Shown here: one piece after another, positions 49,552 to 57,612 of the stretch
Numbering within the stretch: the stretch's first letter is position 1
Layout: every line of letters begins with the position of its first letter
Source: Paracoccus sp041927875
Lineage (GTDB): Bacteria > Pseudomonadota > Alphaproteobacteria > Rhodobacterales > Rhodobacteraceae
DNA length: 64,000 nucleotides
NCBI RefSeq assembly: GCF_041927875.1
Contig: NZ_JBHFHN010000001.1
Reading direction: 5' to 3' (one strand)
Notes under the pieces: model-generated
Database searches by the model: none
Told to the model about the DNA's origin: nothing
Seen by the model: only the letters and a program-made list of their open reading frames with translations
Translations under genes and position numbers: made by a program

Positions 49552-50205
49552 TCAGCGTGCCGCTTCGCGCTGATCCCAGACCTGGCGCAGGGCGATGTCC
49601 AGGTCAGCCATGCTGACCGGCAGGCCCAGGTCGACCAGGCTGGTCACGCCGTGCCCGCTGATGCCGCAGGGCACGATGCCGGCGAAATGCGACAGGTCGG
49701 GTTCGACATTGATCGACAGGCCGTGAAAGCTGACCCAGCGGCGCAGACGGATGCCGATGGCGGCGATCTTGTCCTCGCGCATCGTGCCATCGGGCAGGGG
49801 GGGCTTGTCGGGGCGGGCCACCCAGACGCCAACACGGCCACAGCGCCGCTCGCCCGTGATGCCGAAACCGGCCAGGGTCTCGATCACCCAATCCTCAAGC
49901 CCGGCGACAAAGCGGCGCAGATCGCGGCCGCGCGCGGCGACATCCAGCATGACATAGACAACGCGCTGACCGGGGCCGTGATAGGTATATTGCCCGCCGC
50001 GCCCGGCGTCATAAACCGGAAAGCGGTCGGGTTGCAGCAGATCGGCGGCATCGGCGCTGGTGCCTGCGGTATACAGCGGCGGATGCTCGACCAGCCAGAT
50101 CAGCTCATCCGCGCCGTCATCGCGAATCGCGGCCGCCCGCGCCTCCATGAAGGCCAGGGCCTCGGGATAGGGCACCAGCCCCGGTTCGATCCGCCATTCC
50201 ACCAT
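49552..50205 (-). CDS. lipB: Lipoyl(octanoyl) transferase
   Basis: A 217-residue enzyme that moves octanoyl from acyl-carrier protein to lipoyl domains of pyruvate and 2-oxoglutarate dehydrogenases. Conserved segments are GGQYTYHGPGQRVVYVMLD, the Lys region EDKIAAIGIRLRRWVSFHG, and the Cys nucleophile in IVPCGISGHGVTSL. I use ATG 50205 (MVEWRIEPG); further upstream the frame is Arg/Gly-rich and crosses an intergenic repeat and the tRNA-Leu gene. Confidence 0.94.
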   Translation of the reverse strand: MVEWRIEPGLVPYPEALAFMEARAAAIRDDGADELIWLVEHPPLYTAGTSADAADLLQPDRFPVYDAGRGGQYTYHGPGQRVVYVMLDVAARGRDLRRFVAGLEDWVIETLAGFGITGERRCGRVGVWVARPDKPPLPDGTMREDKIAAIGIRLRRWVSFHGLSINVEPDLSHFAGIVPCGISGHGVTSLVDLGLPVSMADLDIALRQVWDQREAAR

Positions 50206-50248
50206 CCCCGCGATATGCCGCTGCCCGCCGCGCAAGGCAAGCCCGCGC

Positions 50249-50270
50249 CTTTCTTCTTGGCCCAAATATC
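50249..50270 (-). repeat. Half-copy of the dispersed intergenic repeat upstream of lipB
   Basis: CTTTCTTCTTGGCCCAAATAT (50249-50269) matches the reverse complement of the dispersed consensus with CAAGAAGAAAG spacing. It lies 44 nt upstream of the lipB start rather than at a gene end, so it may be part of the lipB leader. Confidence 0.5.
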
Positions 50271-50388
50271 CCCCGCGGAGCGTCCGCACCCTCAACCCGC
50301 GCGCCGCCAGACCGGCGGCCCGCACCCAAAAACCGGCTTTCCTTCCGCCCCGCCGCGCGCTATATGCGCCCCCACCTGCCCGGATCGT

Positions 50389-50474
50389 GCGGTCGTGGCG
50401 AAATGGTAGACGCGCAGCGTTGAGGTCGCTGTTCCTTAACCGGAGTGGAAGTTCGAGTCTTCTCGACCGCACCA
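50389..50474 (+). tRNA. tRNA-Leu (anticodon GAG)
   Basis: The 86-nt cloverleaf includes an encoded CCA. Acceptor GCGGTCG pairs with CGACCGC; the D arm contains TGGTAGACGC. The anticodon stem CAGCG/CGCTG encloses the loop TTGAGGT, giving GAG. A long variable arm and the T arm GTTCGAGTC complete the class II structure. Confidence 0.96.
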
Positions 50475-50477
50475 TCC

Positions 50478-50520
50478 AGGCCCTTGGCCAGGCCCTTGGC
50501 CGAATGCCCGGTTTTCGGGC
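50478..50520 (+). terminator. Direct repeat and hairpin after tRNA-Leu
   Basis: AGGCCCTTGGCC occurs twice back to back (50478-50489, 50490-50501). A hairpin GCCCG-GTTTT-CGGGC (50506-50520) follows and may end the tRNA transcript, although the T tract is in the loop. The gap to the ABC operon (50669) shows nothing further. Confidence 0.4.
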
Positions 50521-50668
50521 GCATCGCCCGGAAAATACCCCCTTCATCAGCCCGCTGACGCCACGTCGCCTTTGCGCGACAAAGCGCCGCTTTCGCATGT
50601 TGCAAAGCCAACGGCCATCCGCTTAAGTCGGCGGGCGGGAAACGATAACACCAAACGGGGGGCCGCTT

Positions 50669-51772
50669 TTGTCCACTGCTGCAACGGACGATGGTTTCGT
50701 CGTCTTCGACCACGTCCAGAAAAGCTACGACGGCCAGACGCTTGTCGTGAAAGACCTGAACCTTTCGATCGGCAAGGGTGAGTTCCTGACCATGCTCGGC
50801 CCGTCGGGCTCGGGCAAGACCACCTGCCTGATGATGCTGGCGGGCTTCGAGACCGCGACCCATGGCGAAATCCGCCTGGCCGGGACCAACATCAACGATC
50901 TGCCCCCGCACAAACGCGGCATCGGCATGGTCTTTCAGAACTATGCGCTGTTTCCCCATATGACGGTCGGCGAAAACCTGGCCTTCCCGCTGGAGGTGCG
51001 CGGCATCGGCAAGGCCGAGCGCGAGGCCAAGATCGCCCGCGCGCTTGACATGGTGCAGATGGGCAGCTTTGCCAACCGCCGCCCCGCCCAGCTTTCGGGC
51101 GGCCAGCAGCAGCGCATCGCCCTGGCCCGCGCGCTGGTCTTTGACCCGCAGCTTGTGCTGATGGATGAACCGCTGGGGGCGCTGGACAAGCAGTTGCGCG
51201 AACACATGCAGTTTGAAATCAAGCACCTGCATGACAGTCTGGGCATTACCGTGGTCTATGTCACCCATGACCAGAGCGAAGCCCTGACGATGAGCGACCG
51301 CATCGCCGTCTTCAACGATGGCCGCATTCAGCAACTCGCCAGCCCGGCCGATCTGTATGAGCGCCCCGACAACAGCTTTGTCGCGGGCTTCATCGGGGAA
51401 AACAACAAGATGCCGGGCGTGATCGAGGCGATCGAGAACGGCCGCGCCACCGTGCGGCTGACCTCGGGCGAGGTGATCGACGCCACCGCCGTCAACGTCA
51501 CCCAGCCGGGGCAGAAGACCGTCGTCTCGATCCGCCCCGAACGGGTCGAGTTCCGCGAAAGCCTGTTGCCGCCGGGCGCCCATCTGATCGACGCCGAAGT
51601 GCTTGAGGTCATCTATATGGGCGATATGTTCCGCACCCGGCTGCGTGTCGGGGGGGATGACAATTTCATCCTCAAGGCGCGCAACACCGTGGGGCAGCGC
51701 AAGTTCACCGTGGGCGAACATATCCGCATCGGCTGGCTGCCGCAGGATGCGCGCGCGCTGGACCCGACCTGA
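50669..51772 (+). CDS. Polyamine-type ABC transporter ATP-binding protein (PotA-like)
   Basis: A 367-residue ATPase. Walker A GPSGSGKTT, Q-loop VFQNYALFPHMTV, signature LSGGQQQR and Walker B LVLMDEPLGALD are intact. A C-terminal TOBE domain (VVSIRPERVEF; RVGGDDNFILK) is typical of PotA-like importers. It energises uptake by the two permeases encoded downstream. The start is TTG at 50669 with an ACGGGGGG stretch upstream. First gene of a six-gene operon containing three binding proteins. Confidence 0.92.
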   Translation: MSTAATDDGFVVFDHVQKSYDGQTLVVKDLNLSIGKGEFLTMLGPSGSGKTTCLMMLAGFETATHGEIRLAGTNINDLPPHKRGIGMVFQNYALFPHMTVGENLAFPLEVRGIGKAEREAKIARALDMVQMGSFANRRPAQLSGGQQQRIALARALVFDPQLVLMDEPLGALDKQLREHMQFEIKHLHDSLGITVVYVTHDQSEALTMSDRIAVFNDGRIQQLASPADLYERPDNSFVAGFIGENNKMPGVIEAIENGRATVRLTSGEVIDATAVNVTQPGQKTVVSIRPERVEFRESLLPPGAHLIDAEVLEVIYMGDMFRTRLRVGGDDNFILKARNTVGQRKFTVGEHIRIGWLPQDARALDPT

Positions 51773-51781
51773 ACCGATCCT

Positions 51782-51800
51782 GCGGGCCAAGTTGGCCCGC
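51782..51800 (+). other. Intercistronic hairpin between ATPase and first binding-protein gene
   Basis: GCGGGCC (51782-51788) pairs with GGCCCGC (51794-51800); the inner AA/TT can extend the stem. No T tract follows, so it is more likely an mRNA-stabilising or attenuating element than a full terminator. Confidence 0.65.
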
Positions 51801-51851
51801 CTGTGCCGTCGTTGATCACCCCTTAACCGAACCTTGCAGGAGGCCAAGACC

Positions 51852-52937
51852 GTGCGAATCCACCTTCTACTGGCAACCACCGCCCTGATGGCCGCAGGCT
51901 CTGCCGCGCAGGCCGAAGGCACCGTGAACGTCCTGTCCTGGGGCGGGGCCTATGGCAAATCCCATCTGGAAGCCTATGCCAAACCGTTTGAGGCGAAGTC
52001 CGGCACCCGCGTGGTGATGTCGGATGCCGACAACCCCGCGACCCCGATCAAGGCCCAGGTCGAGGCCGGCAATGTCAGCATCGACGTCGCCTCGGTCGAA
52101 TATGCCGATGCGGTGCGGCTGTGCGACGATGGCCTGCTGGAGGCGATCGACCCCGCCATCCTCGAGGCCGGGGCCGATGCCACCGCCGCCGCCGATGATT
52201 TCATCGAGGGCGCGGTCAGCGAATGTTTCGTCGCCTCGGACGTGTTCTCGACCGTGCTGGCCTATGACAAGAGCAAGTTCCCCGATGGCGCGCCGACCAA
52301 GCTGGCCGATTTCTTCGACCAGCAGAAGTTCCCCGGCAAGCGCGCCATGCGCAAGGGCGCCAAGGTGAACCTGGAAATGGCGCTGATGGCCGATGGCGTG
52401 GCGCCGGGCGATGTCTATGCGATGCTGGACACGCCAGAGGGGCTGGACCGCGCCTTCGCCAAGCTGGACACGATCAAGAAGGATGTCGTCTGGTGGGAGG
52501 CCGGCGCGCAGCCGCCGCAGCTGCTGGCCGATGGCGAAGTCACCATGGCGATCGCCTATAACGGCCGGATCTTCAACGCCGCCGTCACCGAGGGCAAGGC
52601 CTTCGACATCGTCTGGGACGGCCAGGTCTATGAGCTGGAAGGCTGGGTGATCCCGAAGGGCGCGCCGAACCTTGACAATGCAAAGGCCTTTGTCGGCTTT
52701 GCCACCGGGTCCGAGCCGCTGGCGCGGGCGGCGGAATGGATCAGCTATGGCCCGCCGCGCAAGTCCTCGGCGGCGCTGGTCGGCGTGTTCCAGCCTGATG
52801 GCAAGACCGAGATGACCCCGCATCTGCCCACCAGCCCCGCCAACATGACCAATGCGCTGGCCTCGAACCTGGAGTTCTGGGTCGACCACGCGGGCGATCT
52901 GGAGGAACGGTTCAACGCCTGGCTGGCGCGGAACTGA
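51852..52937 (+). CDS. Periplasmic solute-binding protein 1 of polyamine-type ABC transporter
   Basis: A 361-residue PotD/PotF-like binding protein. The signal peptide (LLLATTALMAAGSAAQA) is followed by the family start VNVLSWGGAYGKSHLEAY. It shares with its two paralogs DADNPATPIKAQVEAGN, a Cys pair (RLCDDG…SECFVAS) likely to form a disulfide, KLDTIKKDVVWWEAGAQPPQLL and YGPPRKSSAALVG. GTG 51852 has a strong AGGAGG 8 nt upstream. The ligand is unknown; spermidine/putrescine-like cations are suggested by family only. Confidence 0.88.
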   Translation: MRIHLLLATTALMAAGSAAQAEGTVNVLSWGGAYGKSHLEAYAKPFEAKSGTRVVMSDADNPATPIKAQVEAGNVSIDVASVEYADAVRLCDDGLLEAIDPAILEAGADATAAADDFIEGAVSECFVASDVFSTVLAYDKSKFPDGAPTKLADFFDQQKFPGKRAMRKGAKVNLEMALMADGVAPGDVYAMLDTPEGLDRAFAKLDTIKKDVVWWEAGAQPPQLLADGEVTMAIAYNGRIFNAAVTEGKAFDIVWDGQVYELEGWVIPKGAPNLDNAKAFVGFATGSEPLARAAEWISYGPPRKSSAALVGVFQPDGKTEMTPHLPTSPANMTNALASNLEFWVDHAGDLEERFNAWLARN

Positions 52938-52943
52938 TGATCC

Positions 52944-52968
52944 TGACCGGGGGCGGCCCGCGCCCCCG
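52944..52968 (+). other. Intercistronic hairpin after binding protein 1
   Basis: ACCGGGGGC (52944-52952) pairs with GCCCCCGGT (52960-52968) around GGCCCGC, just after the stop at 52937. It has no T tract. Confidence 0.65.
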
Positions 52969-52988
52969 GTCCTTGCACAAGGACAACC

Positions 52989-54098
52989 ATGAAGCGCGCC
53001 CCGACGACGATCCTTGGCCTGATGACCCCGTTTCTGGGGCTGGCGCTGACCGCGATCCCGGCTGGGGCGGCGGATCCGCCCGAACTGGCAGTCATGTCCT
53101 ATGGCGGGGCGTTTTCGGCGGCGCAGGTCGAGGCCTGGAACCGGCCCTTCACCGAGGCGACTGGCATCAGGGTGCGGATGATCGACAGCGACAATCCGGC
53201 GCTGCCGATCAAGGCCATGGTCGAGGCGGGCAATGTCAGCATCGACGTGGCCGCCGTCGACAGTTCCGATGCCGTTCATCTGTGCGCCGAGGGGCTGGTC
53301 GAGCCGATCGACGCCGCGCGGCTGGCACCGGCGCCTGATGGCACCCCCGCGGCGCAGGATTTCCTGCCCGAGGGGCTGGGCGATTGCTTCGTCGCCACCG
53401 ATGTCTATGCAACCGCGCTGGCCTATGACGCGCGCGCCTTTGAAGGGCGAAAAGCGCCCGCCAGCCCCGCCGATTTCTTCGATCTGGCGGCCTTCCCCGG
53501 CAAGCGTGGCGTGTCGAAACAGGCGCGCTTCACGCTGGAACTGGCGCTTTTGGGCGACGGCGTGCCGCCCGATCAGGTCTATGACCTGCTGGCCACGCCC
53601 GAAGGTCAGGACCGCGCCTTTGCCAAGCTGGACACGATCAAGAACCAGATCGTCTGGTGGGAGGCCGGCGCCCAGCCCCCGCAACTGCTGGCCGATGGCG
53701 AGGTCTCGATGACCTCGACCTATACTGGGCGCATCTTCACCGCCGTGGTCGAGGATGCGATGCGGTTCCACGTCATCTGGAACGGCCAGATCTATGTGAC
53801 CGAAGGCTGGGTGATCCCCAAGGGCGCGCCGAACCCGCAGGCCGCGATGGACTATGTGGTGGCCACCACCACGACCCCGGCGCAGGCCGCCTTCACCCGC
53901 TTCATCAGCTACGGCCCGCCGCGCGCCTCGTCGCAGGGGCTGGTCGGGCTTTACAAGGATGACAAGACGCCGATGGCGCCGCATCTGCCCTCATCCCCCG
54001 CCAATATGGTGGGCGCGCTGGCCTATGGCACCGATTTCTGGGCCGATCACGACGCCGAACTGACCCAACGTTTCACCGCCTGGCTGTCCAGGCCCTGA
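52989..54098 (+). CDS. Periplasmic solute-binding protein 2 (paralog)
   Basis: A 369-residue paralog of the preceding protein. The signal peptide ends near TAIPAGAAD. It keeps SYGGAFSAAQVEAWNRPFTE, the Cys pair (HLCAEG…GDCFVAT), KLDTIKNQIVWWEAGAQPPQLL and YGPPRASSQGLVG. Differences around the presumed ligand pocket (for example MTSTYTGRIFTAVV against MAIAYNGRIFNAAV) suggest a different or widened specificity. AAGGACAACC precedes the ATG. Confidence 0.88.
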   Translation: MKRAPTTILGLMTPFLGLALTAIPAGAADPPELAVMSYGGAFSAAQVEAWNRPFTEATGIRVRMIDSDNPALPIKAMVEAGNVSIDVAAVDSSDAVHLCAEGLVEPIDAARLAPAPDGTPAAQDFLPEGLGDCFVATDVYATALAYDARAFEGRKAPASPADFFDLAAFPGKRGVSKQARFTLELALLGDGVPPDQVYDLLATPEGQDRAFAKLDTIKNQIVWWEAGAQPPQLLADGEVSMTSTYTGRIFTAVVEDAMRFHVIWNGQIYVTEGWVIPKGAPNPQAAMDYVVATTTTPAQAAFTRFISYGPPRASSQGLVGLYKDDKTPMAPHLPSSPANMVGALAYGTDFWADHDAELTQRFTAWLSRP

Positions 54099-54105
54099 CC
54101 TGCGC

Positions 54106-54123
54106 GGCGGGCCATCGCCCGCC
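54106..54123 (+). other. Intercistronic hairpin after binding protein 2
   Basis: GGCGGG (54106-54111) pairs with CCCGCC (54118-54123) right after the stop at 54098; no T tract. Confidence 0.55.
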
Positions 54124-54192
54124 GGCTGCCCGCTGCGGGCCAAAACCAAGAACCGGCCAAAGCGCCATCATGACAACGGGAGTAATGTGACG

Positions 54193-55269
54193 ATGAAGAA
54201 ACTGATGATCCTGACCACCGCTCTGACCGGCCTGGCCTTCGCGGCCACCGCGCAAGAGGTCAACGTGGTGTCCTGGGGTGGCGCCTATGCCAAGTCGCAG
54301 GTCGAGGCTTACAACAAGCCCTTTACCGCCGCGACCGGCATCAAGGTCAACATGATCGACGCTGATAACCCGGCCACGCCGCTGAAGGCGCAGGTCGAGG
54401 CGAAGAACATCAGCGCCGATGTGTTCGACATCGAACTGTCCGATGCGATCCGGCTGTGCGACGAAGGTGCGCTGGTCGAGATCAACCCCGACGACCTGCC
54501 GCCCGCCCCCGATGGCACCCCGGCCAAGGATGACTTCGTGTCAGGCGCGCTGGCCGATTGCGCGGTCGCCAATATCGTCTGGGGCACGGTGATCGCCTAT
54601 GACACCACCAAATTCGCCGAAGGCGCTGCCCCGACCACGGCGGCGGATTTCTTTGACACCGCCAAGTTCCCCGGCAAGCGCGGCCTGCCCAAGAACCCCA
54701 AGCGGACGCTGTATCTGGCGCTGTTGGCCGATGGCGTGGCCGCCGACAAGGTCTATGAGGTGCTGGCGACGCCCGAAGGCGTGGCGCAGGCCCTGGCCAA
54801 GCTGGACACGATCAAGGGTGATGTCGTCTGGTGGGAAGCCGGTGCCCAGCCGATCCAGTTGCTTGCGGATGGCGAAGTGGCAATGACCACCGCCTATAAT
54901 GGCCGTGTCTTTGACGCCATCGTGGCCGAAAAGAAGCCCTTCCAGATCATCTGGGACGGTCAGTTCATGGATTACGACCTGTTTGCCATCCCCAAGGGTT
55001 CGCCCAATCCCGACGCCGCGATGGAATATCTGAAGTTCGCCACCGCGACCGAGCAGCTGGCGAAACAGGCCGAATGGATCGCCTATGGCCCGTCGCGCAA
55101 ATCCTCGGCGGCGCTGGTCGGCAAGTATAATGACGGCGTGACCGATATGGCGCCGCATATGCCCACCAACCCCGAGAACATGAAGAATGTCGTCTGGTCG
55201 GATGCCGAGTTCTGGGCCGATCATGACGCCGAACTGACGGAACAGTTCAACGCCTGGCTGGCGAAGTAA
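54193..55269 (+). CDS. Periplasmic solute-binding protein 3 (paralog)
   Basis: A 358-residue paralog of the two preceding proteins. Signal peptide MILTTALTGLAFAATAQ, then VNVVSWGGAYAKSQVEAYNKPF. The Cys pair (RLCDEG…ADCAVAN), KLDTIKGDVVWWEAGAQPIQLL and YGPSRKSSAALVG are retained. It resembles protein 1 more than protein 2 in the C-terminal half. I use ATG 54193; GTG two codons earlier is possible. It directly precedes the permease genes. Confidence 0.88.
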   Translation: MKKLMILTTALTGLAFAATAQEVNVVSWGGAYAKSQVEAYNKPFTAATGIKVNMIDADNPATPLKAQVEAKNISADVFDIELSDAIRLCDEGALVEINPDDLPPAPDGTPAKDDFVSGALADCAVANIVWGTVIAYDTTKFAEGAAPTTAADFFDTAKFPGKRGLPKNPKRTLYLALLADGVAADKVYEVLATPEGVAQALAKLDTIKGDVVWWEAGAQPIQLLADGEVAMTTAYNGRVFDAIVAEKKPFQIIWDGQFMDYDLFAIPKGSPNPDAAMEYLKFATATEQLAKQAEWIAYGPSRKSSAALVGKYNDGVTDMAPHMPTNPENMKNVVWSDAEFWADHDAELTEQFNAWLAK

Positions 55270-55280
55270 GCCCGCCAACC

Positions 55281-55310
55281 GCCGCCCCGCCGATGATCCG
55301 GCGGGGCGGC
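55281..55310 (+). other. Strong intercistronic hairpin between binding protein 3 and permease genes
   Basis: GCCGCCCCGCC (55281-55291) pairs perfectly with GGCGGGGCGGC (55300-55310) around GATGATCC, with no T run. In other binding-protein-dependent operons (for example malE–malF) such structures protect the binding-protein mRNA and lower permease expression; the same is inferred here. Confidence 0.75.
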
Positions 55311-55344
55311 CCACCGGACCTGACCGCTGAACGAAGGAAGCCCC

Positions 55345-56631
55345 ATGGCGCTTGATCCCCATGCCGCAGTCGCCACCCAGGCCGCAGGCGTCGCCGCGCC
55401 GCTGACTACCGCCGACGGGGTGCCGCTGGCGCGCGCGCTGGCGCAATCCTCGGCCCGTGCGCGCCGCCGCGCGTTCCTGCTGGTCGCGCCGCTGTTGCTG
55501 TTCGTGGTGGTGACCTTCGTGGTGCCGATCTTCCAGATGCTGCACCGGTCGGTCTATAACGACGCCTTTTCGGCAAACATGCCGCAGGTCTCGGCCTGGT
55601 TCGCGCAGAACCCGCCCGGCACCCAGCCCGATGAGGCCGCCTATGCCGCCTTGGTCGCTGACCTGAAAACCGCCGCCGAAGCCAAGACCATCGGCATGGT
55701 TGGCACCCGGATCAACTATGAACGGCCCGGCTCGCGGTCGACCTTCACCTCGACCGGGCGCAAGGCAAAGAACCTGGAGGCGCCCTATCAGGCCGCGCTG
55801 ACCGAGGCCGATGCGAAATGGGCCGACCCGTTGATGTGGCAGGCGATGCGCACGGCATCGACGCCCTATACCGGCAATTTCTATCTGTCCGCCGTTGACC
55901 GCACCCGCGCCGCCGATGGCCAGATCGTGCAGGTCGAGGAACAGGGCCGGATCTATCTGAAGCTGTTCACACGCACCTTCCTGCTGTCGGCGGCGATTAC
56001 CGGGCTGACCTTTCTGCTGGGCTTCCCGATCGCGCATCTGCTGGCGACGCTGCCGATGCGCTGGTCGAACCTGCTGATGATCCTGGTGCTGCTGCCATTC
56101 TGGACCTCGCTTCTGGTGCGCACGACCGCCTGGATGGTGCTGTTGCAACAGCAGGGCGTGATCAACAACGCGCTGGTGGCGATGGGCATCATCGGCAACG
56201 ATGGCCGGTTGAACATGATGTACAACCAGATCGGCACGCTGATCGCGATGACCCATATCCTGCTGCCGTTCATGGTGCTGCCGCTGTATTCGGTGATGCG
56301 CACCATCAAGCCCGCCTATGTGCGCGCCGCCCGCAGCCTGGGCGCGACCTCCTGGACGGCGTTCCGCCGCATCTATTTCCCGCAGACGCTGCCGGGCCTG
56401 GGCGCGGGGTCGCTGTTGGTCTTTATCCTGGCGGTCGGCTATTACATCACGCCCGCGCTGGTCGGCGGTTCGACCGGGCAACTGATCTCGAACCTGATCG
56501 CGGTGCATATGAACGAGACGCTGAACTGGTCGCTGGCCGCGGCGCTGGCCTCGATCCTGCTGGGCTGCGTGCTGGTGCTTTACTGGATCTATGACCGGCT
56601 GGTCGGCATCGACAACATGAAGCTGGGCTGA
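55345..56631 (+). CDS. ABC transporter permease 1 (PotB-like) with long periplasmic insertion
   Basis: A 428-residue inner-membrane permease. Transmembrane helix 1 (FLLVAPLLLFVVVTFVVPIF, about 46-65) is followed by some 140 hydrophilic residues before helix 2 (FLLSAAITGLTFLLGFPIAH). The EAA-loop that contacts the ATPase is YVRAARSLGATSWTAFRRIYFPQTLPG. PotB-type permeases are usually under 320 residues, so the loop is an insertion. AACGAAGGAAG precedes the ATG. Works with permease 2 and the ATPase. Confidence 0.9.
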   Translation: MALDPHAAVATQAAGVAAPLTTADGVPLARALAQSSARARRRAFLLVAPLLLFVVVTFVVPIFQMLHRSVYNDAFSANMPQVSAWFAQNPPGTQPDEAAYAALVADLKTAAEAKTIGMVGTRINYERPGSRSTFTSTGRKAKNLEAPYQAALTEADAKWADPLMWQAMRTASTPYTGNFYLSAVDRTRAADGQIVQVEEQGRIYLKLFTRTFLLSAAITGLTFLLGFPIAHLLATLPMRWSNLLMILVLLPFWTSLLVRTTAWMVLLQQQGVINNALVAMGIIGNDGRLNMMYNQIGTLIAMTHILLPFMVLPLYSVMRTIKPAYVRAARSLGATSWTAFRRIYFPQTLPGLGAGSLLVFILAVGYYITPALVGGSTGQLISNLIAVHMNETLNWSLAAALASILLGCVLVLYWIYDRLVGIDNMKLG

Positions 56632-56642
56632 GGGGAACGATC

Positions 56643-57554
56643 ATGGCACTTCCGAAATATGCGACGCCCCTGGAACGGATCTGGCATTACACCTATCTGG
56701 CGATCTGCGTGGCGATCTTCACCTTTCTGATCGCGCCGATCCTGGTGGTGATCCCGCTGTCGTTCAACGCCGAGCCGTTCTTTACCTTCACCGAAAAGAT
56801 GCTGGCGCTGGACCCGGATGGCTACAGCCTGCGCTGGTATGACATGCTGCTGACCTTCGGGATGCAGAACCCCGACGCGCCACGCGATGCCGCCTGGTGG
56901 GGCGATGTCTGGCGCAATGCGACCTGGGTCCATGCCGCCAAGAACTCGGTCATCATCGGGTTCTTTTCGACCCTGGTGGCGACGGTGCTGGGCACGCTGG
57001 CGGCGCTCGGCCTGTCGCGGCCCGAAATGCCGTTCCGGCGCATCATCATGGCGGTGCTGATCTCGCCCATGATCGTGCCGATCATCATCACCGCGACGGG
57101 GCTGTTCTTCTTCTATTCCAAGGTCGGTCTGGCCAACAGCTATACCGGCATCGTGCTGGCCCATGCGACGCTGGGCATCCCCTTTGTCATCATCACCGTC
57201 ACCGCGACGCTGATCGGCTTTGACCAGTCGCTGAACCGCGCCGCCGCAAGCCTGGGGGCGAACCCGCGCACGACATTCTTTCGCGTGACCATGCCGCTGA
57301 TCCTGCCGGGGGTCATCTCGGGTGCGCTGTTTGCCTTTGTCACCAGCTTTGACGAGGTGGTGGTGGTGCTGTTCGTCGCCGCCCACGACCAGCAGACGAT
57401 CCCGCGGCAGATGTGGAACGGCATCCGCGAACAGATCAGCCCGGCGATCCTGGCGGTGGCGACGATCCTCGTCGTGTTCTCGATCGCGCTGCTGACCACG
57501 GTGGAACTGTTGCGCCGCCGGTCCGAGCGGATGCGCGGCGTGACGCCGTCGTAA
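56643..57554 (+). CDS. ABC transporter permease 2 (PotC-like)
   Basis: A 303-residue six-helix permease with the EAA-loop LNRAAASLGANPRTTFFRVTMPLILPG near residues 200-225. N-terminal helix YLAICVAIFTFLIAPILVVIPLSF. Second membrane subunit of the importer. Starts 11 nt after permease 1; last gene of the operon, followed by a large palindrome. Confidence 0.92.
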   Translation: MALPKYATPLERIWHYTYLAICVAIFTFLIAPILVVIPLSFNAEPFFTFTEKMLALDPDGYSLRWYDMLLTFGMQNPDAPRDAAWWGDVWRNATWVHAAKNSVIIGFFSTLVATVLGTLAALGLSRPEMPFRRIIMAVLISPMIVPIIITATGLFFFYSKVGLANSYTGIVLAHATLGIPFVIITVTATLIGFDQSLNRAAASLGANPRTTFFRVTMPLILPGVISGALFAFVTSFDEVVVVLFVAAHDQQTIPRQMWNGIREQISPAILAVATILVVFSIALLTTVELLRRRSERMRGVTPS

Positions 57555-57555
57555 G

Positions 57556-57612
57556 GTGAGTATTTAGTCAAAGAGGAAGGCCATGCCATTTCCTCTTTGC
57601 ACAAATACTCAC
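57556..57612. terminator. Large imperfect palindrome between convergent genes
   Basis: GTGAGTATTTAGTCAAAGAGGAA on the left faces TTCCTCTTTGCACAAATACTCAC on the right, with a GGCCATGCC loop. It starts 1 nt after the permease 2 stop and contains the TGA stop of the AEC transporter gene (57609-57611). GAGTATTT…CAAAGAGGAA looks like a diverged member of the dispersed GTATTTGG family. Two-way termination is likely. Confidence 0.75.

Noticed and set aside
51867..53984. 705-residue minus-strand frame spanning two binding-protein genes
   Set aside because: The repeat of similar peptides in it only mirrors the paralogy of the two plus-strand genes; it has no motifs and crosses a hairpin junction.
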